This document shows, piece after piece, positions 49,103 through 58,218 of a DNA stretch of 64,000 nucleotides. Location: contig DAOSDU010000005.1 in the NCBI GenBank assembly GCA_035362715.1, positions 1 to 64,000 on the forward strand. Reading direction: 5' to 3'. Numbering within the stretch: position 1 is the first letter of the stretch; each line of letters begins with the position of its first letter. Under the pieces are notes generated by a model, which was given only the letters and a program-made list of their open reading frames with translations, had not been told where the DNA came from and did not search any database. This DNA is from Methanofastidiosum sp. (GTDB lineage Archaea > Methanobacteriota_B > Thermococci > Methanofastidiosales > Methanofastidiosaceae). The position numbers and the translations under genes are program-made.

Positions 49103-49984
49103 TCATTTTTTATATGGATTCCAAAATTTGAATTCATAATATATTTTACCATCTTTGCACGCAATAAATTTCCCTTTCTTATCTTTGTAGTTTTTTCCGA
49201 TATCTAGACTATGTTTAATTTTTTCCATTTTGCCTACTTCAATTCGGATAAATCTGGCTATTAATTTATTATGTAGTAGAAGGAATTTTAAGTAATTTTC
49301 AGTGCCTCTAAAAAAGTGCCAGAGCCTTTCTAAATCCCAATCCCAGTCTACTAGATTTAAATAATCATCTTTTTTGACTCTTTTAGCTCGGGGAGTGGGG
49401 GATTCTTTTGGCTGTACCTTTCTTTGGACTTTGCCTGACTCTATTTTATTGATTGATTCTACTAATGCTTTCGCACCTGCAGCCTCAAACTTCGCTCTTA
49501 ACTCGTAATATCTTTCTCCGAGATCTATCTTTACATCTTTTTGTAATATTATGTCTCCTGTATCCTCGCCCTTATCGATATAATGGACCGTTACGCCAGC
49601 GTCTCTATCAAATAAATAATATGTCCAAAAAATAGGAACTGCACCCCTATATTTTGGTAATAAAGCGGTATGCAGATTAATAGTCCCTAATTTTGGAAAA
49701 GAAAAAATTTCTTCTTTAAGTAAGAAAGGCATCGAGTATACAACAATTAAATCTGGATTTCTATCTTTTATCCAACTAAGAATTTCCTGTTTCTTATCTT
49801 TCATCAATAAATAAGGAACACGATATTTTTTGGCAATTTTTTTAACATTTTTAAATATGGCCTTTTCAATTATGGAAGATAAACTATTATCCTCTCTTGG
49901 CTCTATTATTCCAACTACATCTTTTGACTCTAATAACTTATTCAGCACTTCAGATTTTTTTTGCGTTATTACTAAGATTCTCAA
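49103..49984 (-). CDS. Formyltransferase (Fmt/ArnA-like fold)
   Basis: The product has 293 residues. The N-terminal Rossmann half contains LGTINLHTALLPKYRGAVP and the catalytic D in DRDAGVTVHYIDKGEDTGDI, with the Asn-His-Asp triad of 10-formyl-THF-dependent transferases. The C-terminal part carries DYLNLVDWDWDLERLWHFFR, as in Fmt-type C-domains. Archaea do not formylate initiator Met, so a sugar-amine or other amine is likelier. GGTGG five bases before TTG at 49984 picks that TTG. Confidence 0.82.
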   Translation of the reverse strand: MRILVITQKKSEVLNKLLESKDVVGIIEPREDNSLSSIIEKAIFKNVKKIAKKYRVPYLLMKDKKQEILSWIKDRNPDLIVVYSMPFLLKEEIFSFPKLGTINLHTALLPKYRGAVPIFWTYYLFDRDAGVTVHYIDKGEDTGDIILQKDVKIDLGERYYELRAKFEAAGAKALVESINKIESGKVQRKVQPKESPTPRAKRVKKDDYLNLVDWDWDLERLWHFFRGTENYLKFLLLHNKLIARFIRIEVGKMEKIKHSLDIGKNYKDKKGKFIACKDGKIYYEFKFWNPYKK

Positions 49985-50044
49985 ATTGGCCACCAAGTGT
50001 ATAGATGCTTTGATATATTTCTTTATAAAAATTTATCTAATACA

Positions 50045-50719
50045 CTAATCGACGTATCCTACCTTCATGTAGTATTCTGGGCTGAAATAAAGTACATAAA
50101 ATGCGTCAAAAGGTGGCCTCCAATATGAAAGGTCTTCTATCTGGATATATTCATGGAACTCTCTTTCTCCTTGTCTTTTATAGCCATAATAAACTGTAGG
50201 ATAATCTAGACATTTGTCGGATCTACATGTGAGGATTACTCCTATTTTATCTGAAGTATAAAGCATGTAAATATTGCCAAAAGCAACAACTTTACTTGTG
50301 TCTTTAGGATCATTGAAAATCCAGCTTTCACTAGGCTGTATTTCTCTTATAACTAATTCAGGTTTGCATCCACATTCGTTATTACATTCTTCAACAAGTT
50401 GATCTTGAATACAATTTCCATCGACACACTTATAGGACCATAGATCATTTCCTATGCATTTGTAATTGCATGATATCGCTTTGCATAAATCTTCCTTGCA
50501 CCCACAATATTCAGCACATTCATCAATTCTCTTGAAATCTTTGCACTCCCCATTGACACAAACTTGAGACCAGAGTTCATTACCTATGCACTTATCTGGG
50601 CAAGTTAGATTTTCACATGGATTTGTAATTATTGGTTGTTGTGTAGTCTTGGATGGTACTAAGCATCCTGAAGAGAATAAAATTGTAATTAATATTCCAG
50701 AAATAATTATATTTTTCAT
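50045..50719 (-). CDS. Lipoprotein with duplicated Cys repeat
   Basis: The product has 224 residues. A lipoprotein signal (ITILFSSGC) leads into two copies of a 42-residue Cys repeat: CENLTCPDKCIGNELWSQVC, NGECKDFKR.DECAEYCGC, and CKAISCNYKCIGNDLWSYKC, DGNCIQDQLVEECNNECGC. Both have nine or so cysteines in register. A beta-rich C-terminal domain follows. The repeat occurs in surface proteins of some archaea and bacteria. It should act outside the membrane. Confidence 0.75.
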   Translation of the reverse strand: MKNIIISGILITILFSSGCLVPSKTTQQPIITNPCENLTCPDKCIGNELWSQVCVNGECKDFKRIDECAEYCGCKEDLCKAISCNYKCIGNDLWSYKCVDGNCIQDQLVEECNNECGCKPELVIREIQPSESWIFNDPKDTSKVVAFGNIYMLYTSDKIGVILTCRSDKCLDYPTVYYGYKRQGEREFHEYIQIEDLSYWRPPFDAFYVLYFSPEYYMKVGYVD

Positions 50720-50796
50720 AATTATTAATGGAATTTGAAATATAAAAAACTTTCTTATAATAACATTTATTTAGTTCAGTGGTTTATGGCTAAATA

Positions 50797-51438
50797 ATGA
50801 TAACTCAATCTGTTTTGATCATTTTAGGGATTTTTGTCTTTTATCAATTAATATTAAGATTGGCAAGAAGATACTGGAAATTTCCGGCCCCCTCTTTTAT
50901 CGGTAAATTTCTAGATAGTAAACAAAGGAAAGTTATGCAACCTCCTGAAAAAATAATATCAAGAAGTGGGATTGATAGAGGGATGACTGTCCTAGAAATC
51001 GGGTGTGGTAGTGGTGCTTTCACTACCGATGTCGCAAGAGCCATAGGGAACAAAGGTATTCTTAGTGCATTAGATATCGAAATAAAAATGTTAAAACAAG
51101 TTGCAAGTAAACTTAATAGAATAGAAAATAAAGATATCAAAAATGTTAAACTTGTACAAGCAAGTGCTTATGCCCTTCCGTTTAGTAAAGAATCTTTTGA
51201 TATTGTTTACATGGTAGCAGTATTCCAAGAAATACCTAATAAGGAAAAAGCTTTGAAAGAAATCAATAGAGTTTTAAAAAATAATGGGATACTTTCTATA
51301 TCTGAATTCATAGTTGATCCAGACTATCCACTTAAATCGACAACAATTAAGATGGTTCAAAGAACAGGTTTCAATCTAAATATTGTATCTGGAAACTTTT
51401 TTAATTATACCATAACGTTTGGAAAAAATAAAGTGTAA
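50797..51438 (+). CDS. SAM methyltransferase with N-terminal hydrophobic helix
   Basis: The product has 213 residues. One hydrophobic helix (about 3-22) precedes a class I methylase with GMTVLEIGCGSGAFTTDVAR (SAM loop) and later VYMVAVFQEIPNKEKALKEI and NNGILSISEFIVDP. Related enzymes methylate membrane lipids or quinones, and the anchor supports a lipid target. The end overlaps the frame of the YbaK gene but not its chosen start. Confidence 0.82.
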   Translation: MITQSVLIILGIFVFYQLILRLARRYWKFPAPSFIGKFLDSKQRKVMQPPEKIISRSGIDRGMTVLEIGCGSGAFTTDVARAIGNKGILSALDIEIKMLKQVASKLNRIENKDIKNVKLVQASAYALPFSKESFDIVYMVAVFQEIPNKEKALKEINRVLKNNGILSISEFIVDPDYPLKSTTIKMVQRTGFNLNIVSGNFFNYTITFGKNKV

Positions 51439-51469
51439 TATATTTAAAATAAATTCAAGACTATTATTT

Positions 51470-51934
51470 ATGGACGATTATGAAAAAAAATTAAATAGTT
51501 TTTTAAAAGAAAATGGTAGTGATGCAGAGTTGTTGATTTTTGATAAATCGTGTCATTCAGTTGCAGAAGCTGCTGAAACTGCCAAAGTTTGTCCAACTGA
51601 TTTTATCAAAAGTATTTGTATGATCGATACTAATGGAGATCTTATTGTTGCGATAGTCAAAGGCGAAGATAGAGCAAGCAGTAGCAGAGTATCTAAATCT
51701 TTAAATATTGAAAGACCAAAAATAGCTACCCCTAATGAAATGCTTGAAAAAACTGGATACCCCTGTGGTGGAACACCTCCTTTTGGTTATGGTGCCACTT
51801 TTCTGATAGACCTAAAAGTAATGGAGAAAGAAGTTGTGTATGGGGGTGGGGGATCGGAGTACTCCCTTGTTAAAGTTACAACAAAAGAATTAAAAAGATT
51901 GAACAATGGAATGATTACTAGAGTTTCAAAATAG
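51470..51934 (+). CDS. YbaK/ProX-type aminoacyl-tRNA deacylase
   Basis: The product has 154 residues from the ATG at 51470. KSCHSVAEAAETAKVCPTDF with a following FIKSICMI and VAIVKGEDRASSSRVSKSL, then GYPCGGTPPFGYGATFLIDL, match the YbaK/EbsC editing-domain family that hydrolyses mischarged tRNA. The catalytic Lys in FIKSI is present. TTAAAATAAA just upstream suits a leaderless start. The longer frame from 51419 overlaps the methylase gene. Confidence 0.87.
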   Translation: MDDYEKKLNSFLKENGSDAELLIFDKSCHSVAEAAETAKVCPTDFIKSICMIDTNGDLIVAIVKGEDRASSSRVSKSLNIERPKIATPNEMLEKTGYPCGGTPPFGYGATFLIDLKVMEKEVVYGGGGSEYSLVKVTTKELKRLNNGMITRVSK

Positions 51935-52014
51935 AATATTGCCATCTAATTTATAGATTATTACAATTAAGTATAAAAGGGAGTAATACTAAATAGTTAT
52001 CCATAGGTGAAAAT

Positions 52015-54264
52015 TTGTTTAAATTGACATTTAAGAATATTTTTTCATTTCTTTTTATCTGGTTACTTGTAGGATTTACCATTGGATTTAGTACATTGAT
52101 GGGTCCTGTCAGTTTCATAAGATCCAGTAACTTAGATTTATCTCTTGAAGGCATGCTAGTAAGATTAACAATACTAATTTTTATCTTTGTATCATTTACC
52201 GCTGCAGTTATCTTAATGAATATAGTGGATACAACAAACAAAAAACATGTTAAGTATGGGATACCCGCTCTTTGGGCAATAGCAACTATTTCCGTCCTTT
52301 GGTTATCACTTAACCCAACTTTATTTGGAGTTAGTCAAGAAACTTCCTCTACTCCAGAAGAGATATCAACTGTTAGATTTACTTTTGGGGAATATCCTAC
52401 TCTAGAAAAATTACTTGAATTAAAAGAGGAGGGATATACTTCCATTATATCGTTATTACACCCAGCTGTTGTACCTTTTGAACCTAGATTAATAGAGGAA
52501 GAAAGACTGAATGTCGAATATGCCGGTCTAGAATTTGTACATATCCCAATGGTCCCTTGGGTAAGTGAAAACACACAAGCAGCACTCCAGCTTAGAGAAT
52601 TAGCCAAAACTGGAACTGGCAAGTATTATGTCCACTGTTATCTAGGAAAGGATAGAATCAGACTTGCAAGAACAGTTATAGAAAATAATATACCCTTAGA
52701 AGAAGCTCAAAGCACAGTTGAAAAGAAAACTATTAGATTAAAAACTAGATTTGAAAGGGGAGAAATAATTGAACTAGATGAGAATTTATTCATTGTTCCT
52801 TACCCAACAGATGATGAATTTTTTTATATAGTAGGTGATGCAGAATATGTTATTTCTTTGTTTGATTCTCTTGATTTTGGAGATTCAGAAAGGATAAATG
52901 AAGAAAAAAATATAATGCAAACATATGAAATACCTTATGAAAATATATCTGTTTTAAGATCACCTTTTGACTCTTATGCAGTTTATGAAGCAAGCAAAAA
53001 AGCTAAGAAAGCGCCTAAACCATTATTTGTTCATGCATTCTTTTCTAATAGTTCTGTGATTGATTCTTTTATTCAATCTTATCTATATGATAAACCATCC
53101 CTCCCATTTAGATCATTTGCTGTGCCAATGACTAATGGATACGCTGAAGTTATTGCGCCTGATGTTGCTATTGGCCCTAACCCAGATGGCAGAGAATTTA
53201 GGATGTACCTATATGAGAACGGTATACGAAGAATATTATATTTAGGCAACGATCAGACAGAAGAAGCACAAATTGAAAGAAATCATGCGATAGCAAATAG
53301 AATCTTGTGGTATGCCTCGGAAGGCAATGTCTCAGATATAAAGACTATAGTGTCAAGACCTGGACCTTGGTACATTTATGGACCAAATTTGAATTCAAGT
53401 AAGCAAGAGCTAAGATCTGAATTAGGCCCGCCCCAATTAGAAATCACTTATAAATTTGAAGAAAAGCCGATAGACAGTCCAATAGAAGAAAATGTTTCTG
53501 TAGTAACACAAACTGAAAAAGAGGAATTCTCGATAAATTCGTTTATTAAGAAAGCCATCCCATCGATACAAGATACAATTCTTTTTACTCCACCTTTGGC
53601 GCTATACGTTGGAGTTTTAATGAAAATTGTAGGTTATATCCATACAAAAAAGAAAATAAGAACTCCATATACAAGAAAAATATTCCACTTTAGTACATTC
53701 ATATCGGCCGCAATTATTCAATTAATTGGTGGACTATCTTTTGTCATCCTATACGGGATAGTCAATTCATTGTTTATTTTTTATGTGGTTTATCGTAATG
53801 AGGAAATACCCTTCTATAATGCTATTGCTAGGACTACAGACGGAGCACAAAAAAGTAAATTCATATTGATACCTTTAATAATGACCGCGTTTGGTGGGTT
53901 AATAGGTAATATTCTATTTGATAAATTGGCGATAATAGGATACTTGATTGTAGGCATAGGTGATGCTATAGGAGAACCTGTGGGGACAAGATGGGGCAAA
54001 CATAGGTACAAAGTTCCATCCCTATTTGGAGTTCCTGTGACAAGAAGCATTGAAGGTTCAATTTCAGTTGCAATTACTAGTATACTATTTGCCTCAATGG
54101 GGTTGTATGCATTAGGAACGCCCTTTTCTGCAGCAATTATATTGGGATTAATTTGTGGGATTGTTGCGGCTTTGACTGAAGCTATAAGTAATCATGGACT
54201 CGATAATCTAAGTGTTCAATTGGTTCCAGTGGCCATAATTTATATAATAATGAATATTTTATAG
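52015..54264 (+). CDS. Phosphatase-polyprenol kinase fusion membrane protein
   Basis: The product has 749 residues. Three N-terminal helices (about 8-30, 45-67, 78-98) come first. Residues about 110-240 form a dual-specificity phosphatase with the loop VHCYLGKDRIRLA (Cys208, Arg214). A second, similar region (about 260-440) has HAFFSNSS in place of the active loop and looks inactive. After about residue 505, a COG0170-like integral-membrane domain (dolichol/phytol kinase, CTP-dependent) shows PYTRKIFHFSTF, GIGDAIGEPVGTRWGKHRY and FGVPVTRSIEGS. It could cleave and re-form polyprenyl phosphates. TTG start at 52015 follows GGTGA by four bases. It heads the operon 52015-56825. Confidence 0.8.
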   Translation: MFKLTFKNIFSFLFIWLLVGFTIGFSTLMGPVSFIRSSNLDLSLEGMLVRLTILIFIFVSFTAAVILMNIVDTTNKKHVKYGIPALWAIATISVLWLSLNPTLFGVSQETSSTPEEISTVRFTFGEYPTLEKLLELKEEGYTSIISLLHPAVVPFEPRLIEEERLNVEYAGLEFVHIPMVPWVSENTQAALQLRELAKTGTGKYYVHCYLGKDRIRLARTVIENNIPLEEAQSTVEKKTIRLKTRFERGEIIELDENLFIVPYPTDDEFFYIVGDAEYVISLFDSLDFGDSERINEEKNIMQTYEIPYENISVLRSPFDSYAVYEASKKAKKAPKPLFVHAFFSNSSVIDSFIQSYLYDKPSLPFRSFAVPMTNGYAEVIAPDVAIGPNPDGREFRMYLYENGIRRILYLGNDQTEEAQIERNHAIANRILWYASEGNVSDIKTIVSRPGPWYIYGPNLNSSKQELRSELGPPQLEITYKFEEKPIDSPIEENVSVVTQTEKEEFSINSFIKKAIPSIQDTILFTPPLALYVGVLMKIVGYIHTKKKIRTPYTRKIFHFSTFISAAIIQLIGGLSFVILYGIVNSLFIFYVVYRNEEIPFYNAIARTTDGAQKSKFILIPLIMTAFGGLIGNILFDKLAIIGYLIVGIGDAIGEPVGTRWGKHRYKVPSLFGVPVTRSIEGSISVAITSILFASMGLYALGTPFSAAIILGLICGIVAALTEAISNHGLDNLSVQLVPVAIIYIIMNIL

Positions 54265-54276
54265 TGGGGAGATATA

Positions 54277-55353
54277 ATTTTTTCATTTGAAGACATAACA
54301 CGGGCATACATACAATTGAACTTATGGTTGACACCATTTGTTAAAATAATTCTAATCGCTCTAGTAATATTCTTAGCATTAATGTTAATCTTTTACATAG
54401 TTACTATTATAATCCACTGGAATCGTGATAGAACAGAAAATAAAAAATCGATAGAATACAATTTTATTTTAACAAAAATTCTTCATAAAGAAATTGATCC
54501 AAATTCTTTAGGTATCTCAAATAAAGATAAAAAATATTTGAGAGATTTATTGATTCTTAAATTAAATTTTTCATCTAATGAAGAAAAAGACTTACTTAGG
54601 AATTTGTACAAAATCTGGGAACTAGAAAAAAAAGACATAAAACAATTGAAAAGTCGAAGATGGTGGAAGAAAGTTGAAGCCCTTAATAGATTAGAAAAAA
54701 TGAAAATAATTGAAGCAGAATCACTAGCTTTAAAATTAATGGATAATAAAAAAGCTGAAATCAGATATGCAGCACTTGAGATGTTAGTTGGAATTAAATC
54801 TGAAAAAATCTATCCTTTTTTATATACAATGTTTTCTTCAAGTTCTAGGTGGGCATATAGATATCTTGTCAACGTATTATCTACTGCGGATATACCTCCA
54901 GCATACCTAAAGCTTTTGGCTATTTCAAAAAAAAGAGACTTTAGAAAAGCTGCTGCGATACTACTCGGAACAAAAGGGAATGAATATGCCATACCATTGC
55001 TAGAAAAGCTTGCAAATGATTCAATAAAAGATGTAAGAAGAGAGGCAATTAAATCTTTAGGGGAAATTAACACTGACAAGAGTCTAAGAGTTATGGAGAA
55101 ACATTCTGGAGATCCAAATAATCAGATTAGGGCCAGTTTAGCAAAAGCTTTGTCAGGCTATAACAATGATACTTCATTTAAATTATTAGAAAAACTTGCA
55201 GATGATGATGATTTTGAAGTGAGACTGGAAGCATTTTATTCTCTTAGCAAATTAGGGCCTACCGGGAAGAATATTATTGAGAAATATTACCACAAATACC
55301 CAGATTTAGTCATGGAATTTCTGAAAAAGGAAAATCAAGGAGCTAGTGGATAA
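54277..55353 (+). CDS. Membrane-anchored HEAT-repeat protein, apparent ATT start
   Basis: The product has 358 residues from the ATT at 54277. One membrane helix (about 16-44) is followed by a polar linker and HEAT repeats (about 120-350): WWKKVEALNRLEKMKIIEAE, IRYAALEMLVGIKSEKIYPF, RKAAAILLGTKGNEYAIPLL, VRREAIKSLGEINTDKSLRV and VRLEAFYSLSKLG. The frame follows the previous stop in the same register. GGGGAG (54266-54271) sits five bases before the ATT. The first usual start is the TTG at 54316, with no ribosome site. It is probably a scaffold for the glycan enzymes on either side. Confidence 0.78.
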   Translation: MFSFEDITRAYIQLNLWLTPFVKIILIALVIFLALMLIFYIVTIIIHWNRDRTENKKSIEYNFILTKILHKEIDPNSLGISNKDKKYLRDLLILKLNFSSNEEKDLLRNLYKIWELEKKDIKQLKSRRWWKKVEALNRLEKMKIIEAESLALKLMDNKKAEIRYAALEMLVGIKSEKIYPFLYTMFSSSSRWAYRYLVNVLSTADIPPAYLKLLAISKKRDFRKAAAILLGTKGNEYAIPLLEKLANDSIKDVRREAIKSLGEINTDKSLRVMEKHSGDPNNQIRASLAKALSGYNNDTSFKLLEKLADDDDFEVRLEAFYSLSKLGPTGKNIIEKYYHKYPDLVMEFLKKENQGASG

Positions 55354-55355
55354 TT

Positions 55356-56825
55356 ATGGATAATTTATTTGTAACATTTATTATTGCTTATAATCTTATG
55401 ATATTAGCCTATTTTTTAATCTTGAATTCTTTTTACTTAGTACTTTTAGTATTAGCCTCACAAAAACTTTGGTATCACAAGAGAAAATTTCAAACTGAAC
55501 GTTGGCATAGTAATTTCCTACCATTTATAGTAAAGTTAGATGAAGAAAAAAAATCTAAATCCTTACCCTCTTTAGCTTTTATTATGCCCACCTACAACGA
55601 GGAGAATACTATACTTGAGTCTGTTAATGCCATATCCAAAATAGATTATCCGCATATAGAGATTATTGTTGTTAACGATGGCTCAAACGATAATACTTTA
55701 GAATTATTGAGAAGATCATACAACTTATTCAAAGATTCTAGAGCCGTAAACGAGAAACTTCAAACTAAAAAAGTCACAAATGTGTTCAAATCTGCAATAG
55801 ATGAAAGATTATTAGTAATAGACAAAGAAAATGGTGGAAAAGCCGATGCATTAAATGCTGGACTTAATTACGCTAGAAGTAGATTGTTTTTAGCTGTGGA
55901 TGCAGACTCAATAGTAGATCCCGAAGCTATAGACAAAATGATTCAAGCTTATCTTGAAAGAGATTCAAAAGTTGTCGGAATTGGGGGCATAGTTAGAGTC
56001 GCAAATGGCTCTAGAATTGAAAGTGGAAAAGTATTGGAAGCCAGAATGCCAAAAGAAATCCTTCCTGGATTCCAAATTGTAGAGTACATAAGAGCATTTC
56101 TTTGTGGGAGAGCGGGATTTAGCAAACTTAAAAATCTTCTTATTATTTCAGGAGCATTTGGTCTATTCGAGGTAAAAACAGTTGTGAATATTGGTGGATA
56201 CAAAACGAATATACTTGGAGAAGACATGGAACTTGTTGTAAGACTACATAAACATATGAGAAAAATAAAAAAAGAATACGATGTTGTTTTTGTACCAGAG
56301 CCTGTATGCTGGACCCAAGTACCAGAAAAATATTCAACTTTAGAACTACAAAGGATACGATGGCATCAGGGATTAATTCAAACTCTTCGTATCCACTGGA
56401 AAATGATATTCAATCCAAAATATGGAACTGTTGGAACTATCGGGATGCCCTATTTTTTTATTTTTGAATTTTTAGGCCCAATAATTGAAATAACTGGTTA
56501 TATTGCATTTATTGGTGGGTATCTACTGGGATTATTAAATATAACCTTTGCAATATTATTCTTTTTACTTGCCATAGTTTTTGGAATTCTCATATCTTTA
56601 TTTTCATTATTAATAGAAGAATTCACTGTAAGAAGGTACAATAGACCTTTTGATGTATTCAAATTAGTAATGATAGCTCTTCTAGAAAATTTTGGGTACA
56701 GACAAATAACTGCATGGTGGAGAGTTAAAGCTACCCTACTCCTTCTTTTTAGAAGAAAAAAATGGGGACAATTAGAGAAGAGTACTTTTGAATCCAATGA
56801 AGAGGACTTAAAAAAATATAAATAA
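55356..56825 (+). CDS. Processive family 2 glycosyltransferase
   Basis: The product has 489 residues. A first helix (about 10-32) precedes a GT-A domain with AFIMPTYNEENTI, VVNDGSNDNTLELL, AVDADSIVDPEAID, GEDMELVVRL and LQRIRWHQGLIQT (QxxRW). C-terminal helices lie at about 360-425. The pattern matches hyaluronan/poly-GlcNAc-type synthases. It begins two bases after the HEAT gene's stop, so it is coupled. A GH16-like secreted protein is encoded convergently. The GT2 at 25364 is a distant relative. Confidence 0.87.
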   Translation: MDNLFVTFIIAYNLMILAYFLILNSFYLVLLVLASQKLWYHKRKFQTERWHSNFLPFIVKLDEEKKSKSLPSLAFIMPTYNEENTILESVNAISKIDYPHIEIIVVNDGSNDNTLELLRRSYNLFKDSRAVNEKLQTKKVTNVFKSAIDERLLVIDKENGGKADALNAGLNYARSRLFLAVDADSIVDPEAIDKMIQAYLERDSKVVGIGGIVRVANGSRIESGKVLEARMPKEILPGFQIVEYIRAFLCGRAGFSKLKNLLIISGAFGLFEVKTVVNIGGYKTNILGEDMELVVRLHKHMRKIKKEYDVVFVPEPVCWTQVPEKYSTLELQRIRWHQGLIQTLRIHWKMIFNPKYGTVGTIGMPYFFIFEFLGPIIEITGYIAFIGGYLLGLLNITFAILFFLLAIVFGILISLFSLLIEEFTVRRYNRPFDVFKLVMIALLENFGYRQITAWWRVKATLLLLFRRKKWGQLEKSTFESNEEDLKKYK

Positions 56826-56966
56826 TTAAAGTTTGAAGTACTCTTTTGCTAGTTTAACAAGACTCAAAAATATTGCTACGTTGCCTGCTATGCTCTTTTC
56901 CATATAGTCTATTCTGACTTTATCGATTGACCTATGGCAGTACTGCTCTTGTATTGGAGAAAATAA
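56826..56966 (-). pseudogene. C-terminal remnant of a lost gene
   Basis: The frame is open from just after the GH16-like stop codon (56967-56969), in the same register, to a TAA at 56826. It reads QEQYCHRSIDKVRIDYMEKS, then IAGNVAIFLSLVKLAKEYF. No start codon leads it. It looks like the end of an enzyme; the HRSIDKVRIDYMEK block recalls M28-type zinc peptidases, with low certainty. It is probably a leftover of a deleted gene. Confidence 0.4.
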
Positions 56967-58028
56967 TTATTCAAATCTAAAGGCCTTTATAATTATCTCA
57001 GGTTCTTCCCCATCAAAAGGAAAATCCCCCTTTTTATCTTCATTTGAATCATATAACCAGAGATTAATATGCACTTTTGTTTCTGTTGTAGGTACAGGAA
57101 TGTTTTTCCCAAAGAATTTTTTGTCAGCTATTATAAATCTCCTATCATTAGTTGCCTCGTTATGTCCATGTAAACTCTTAAATTCTATTGAGTCTTTTTT
57201 CCAGTCAAAATAATGCACAGAATAATCTCCGTTTAATATCATTTTATATCTGTGAATAGTTTGTTTTTTTAATGGATGAATTACATACTGGGAATTTCTA
57301 GCAAGAAGATTTGGTAAGTTTGATCCCCACTTACTAAATTCAATGTCTATTTCTACATTCTCATCTAAAATTTGAGAGTTGTAATAATAAGTAAAAAGAC
57401 CTAAAACAATATTTCTATCAAATAGATCAGGCCTACCATCAAGATAAAAAATATATTTCCCGTAACCAAAAGAATCCTCGGAATAAACTTCAGAACAATA
57501 CCATCGGCCTCCTTTTTCTGTTATCTTTAGATGTAACCCTTTTTCATCAATCCATACATTTTCATCGCTTTCTGACCAATAGTTAAAACTAGGCCCTTTT
57601 CTTTGATCTATACTATTTTTAATATACCAAGGGTAACCAGAAAAGTAAAGTTTACTGAAAGAGGATAATTTATCATAGTTTTTATCATAAATTATAGATG
57701 TTATTTTAAAATCAGAAGTTGTGGCTACCCATGTAAATTTATATTCGAACGTAGAACTATCTTTTATTTCTTTTATTGTTTTTGATTCAATTAGATCACT
57801 ATTCAAGTAGCACTCCAAATTTATATTGTTATAGTTGGTGCCCTTACTATTATTGATTATTATTATAAATTCAACATTTTCATCTTTTTTTGGATTTTTA
57901 GGAAACCATGTTATATCTGCTATTTGAATGTTTGATTTTTCGCCCTGAGCTTGAATTAGAGAAATAAAGAAAAAACTAGAGAAAGAAATTAAAAAAATTA
58001 TGAATAATATTTGTACTATTTGATTCAT
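56967..58028 (-). CDS. Secreted GH16-like protein with CARDB domain
   Basis: The product has 353 residues. A signal peptide (FIIFLISFSSFFFISLIQAQ) is followed by a CARDB-like beta domain (about 35-130) and a jelly-roll domain (about 135-350) with FGYGKYIFYLDGRPDLFD and the motif NVEIDIEFSKWGS. EIDIE matches the GH16 catalytic pattern E-x-D-x-E, and the jelly-roll ends with FRFE. GH16 enzymes cut beta-glucans and galactans. It probably trims or binds the polysaccharide made by the convergent GT2 operon. Confidence 0.75.
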   Translation of the reverse strand: MNQIVQILFIIFLISFSSFFFISLIQAQGEKSNIQIADITWFPKNPKKDENVEFIIIINNSKGTNYNNINLECYLNSDLIESKTIKEIKDSSTFEYKFTWVATTSDFKITSIIYDKNYDKLSSFSKLYFSGYPWYIKNSIDQRKGPSFNYWSESDENVWIDEKGLHLKITEKGGRWYCSEVYSEDSFGYGKYIFYLDGRPDLFDRNIVLGLFTYYYNSQILDENVEIDIEFSKWGSNLPNLLARNSQYVIHPLKKQTIHRYKMILNGDYSVHYFDWKKDSIEFKSLHGHNEATNDRRFIIADKKFFGKNIPVPTTETKVHINLWLYDSNEDKKGDFPFDGEEPEIIIKAFRFE

Positions 58029-58047
58029 TTTTACATCCTTAGCATAT

Positions 58048-58206
58048 TTATTTATCCTCTTCTAAAGTGTATTCAATGTTTTTTATTCTTTTCCCACATT
58101 TAGGGCATTTGTATGTAACTGTAGCTAAAGAACAACAAATTCTTTCTATTTTCTCTGTTTCTTTGTCAGTACCACATTCGCAAAATTTATTATTAAAAGA
58201 AATCAT
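58048..58206 (-). CDS. Small zinc-ribbon protein (52 aa)
   Basis: The ATG at 58206 opens 52 codons: KFCECGTDKETEKIERICCS, then YKCPKCGKRIKNIEY. Two Cys pairs can bind one zinc. It lies 12 bases after the ferredoxin gene in the same direction. Family not recognised. Confidence 0.52.
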   Translation of the reverse strand: MISFNNKFCECGTDKETEKIERICCSLATVTYKCPKCGKRIKNIEYTLEEDK

Positions 58207-58218
58207 TAAATTATATCC

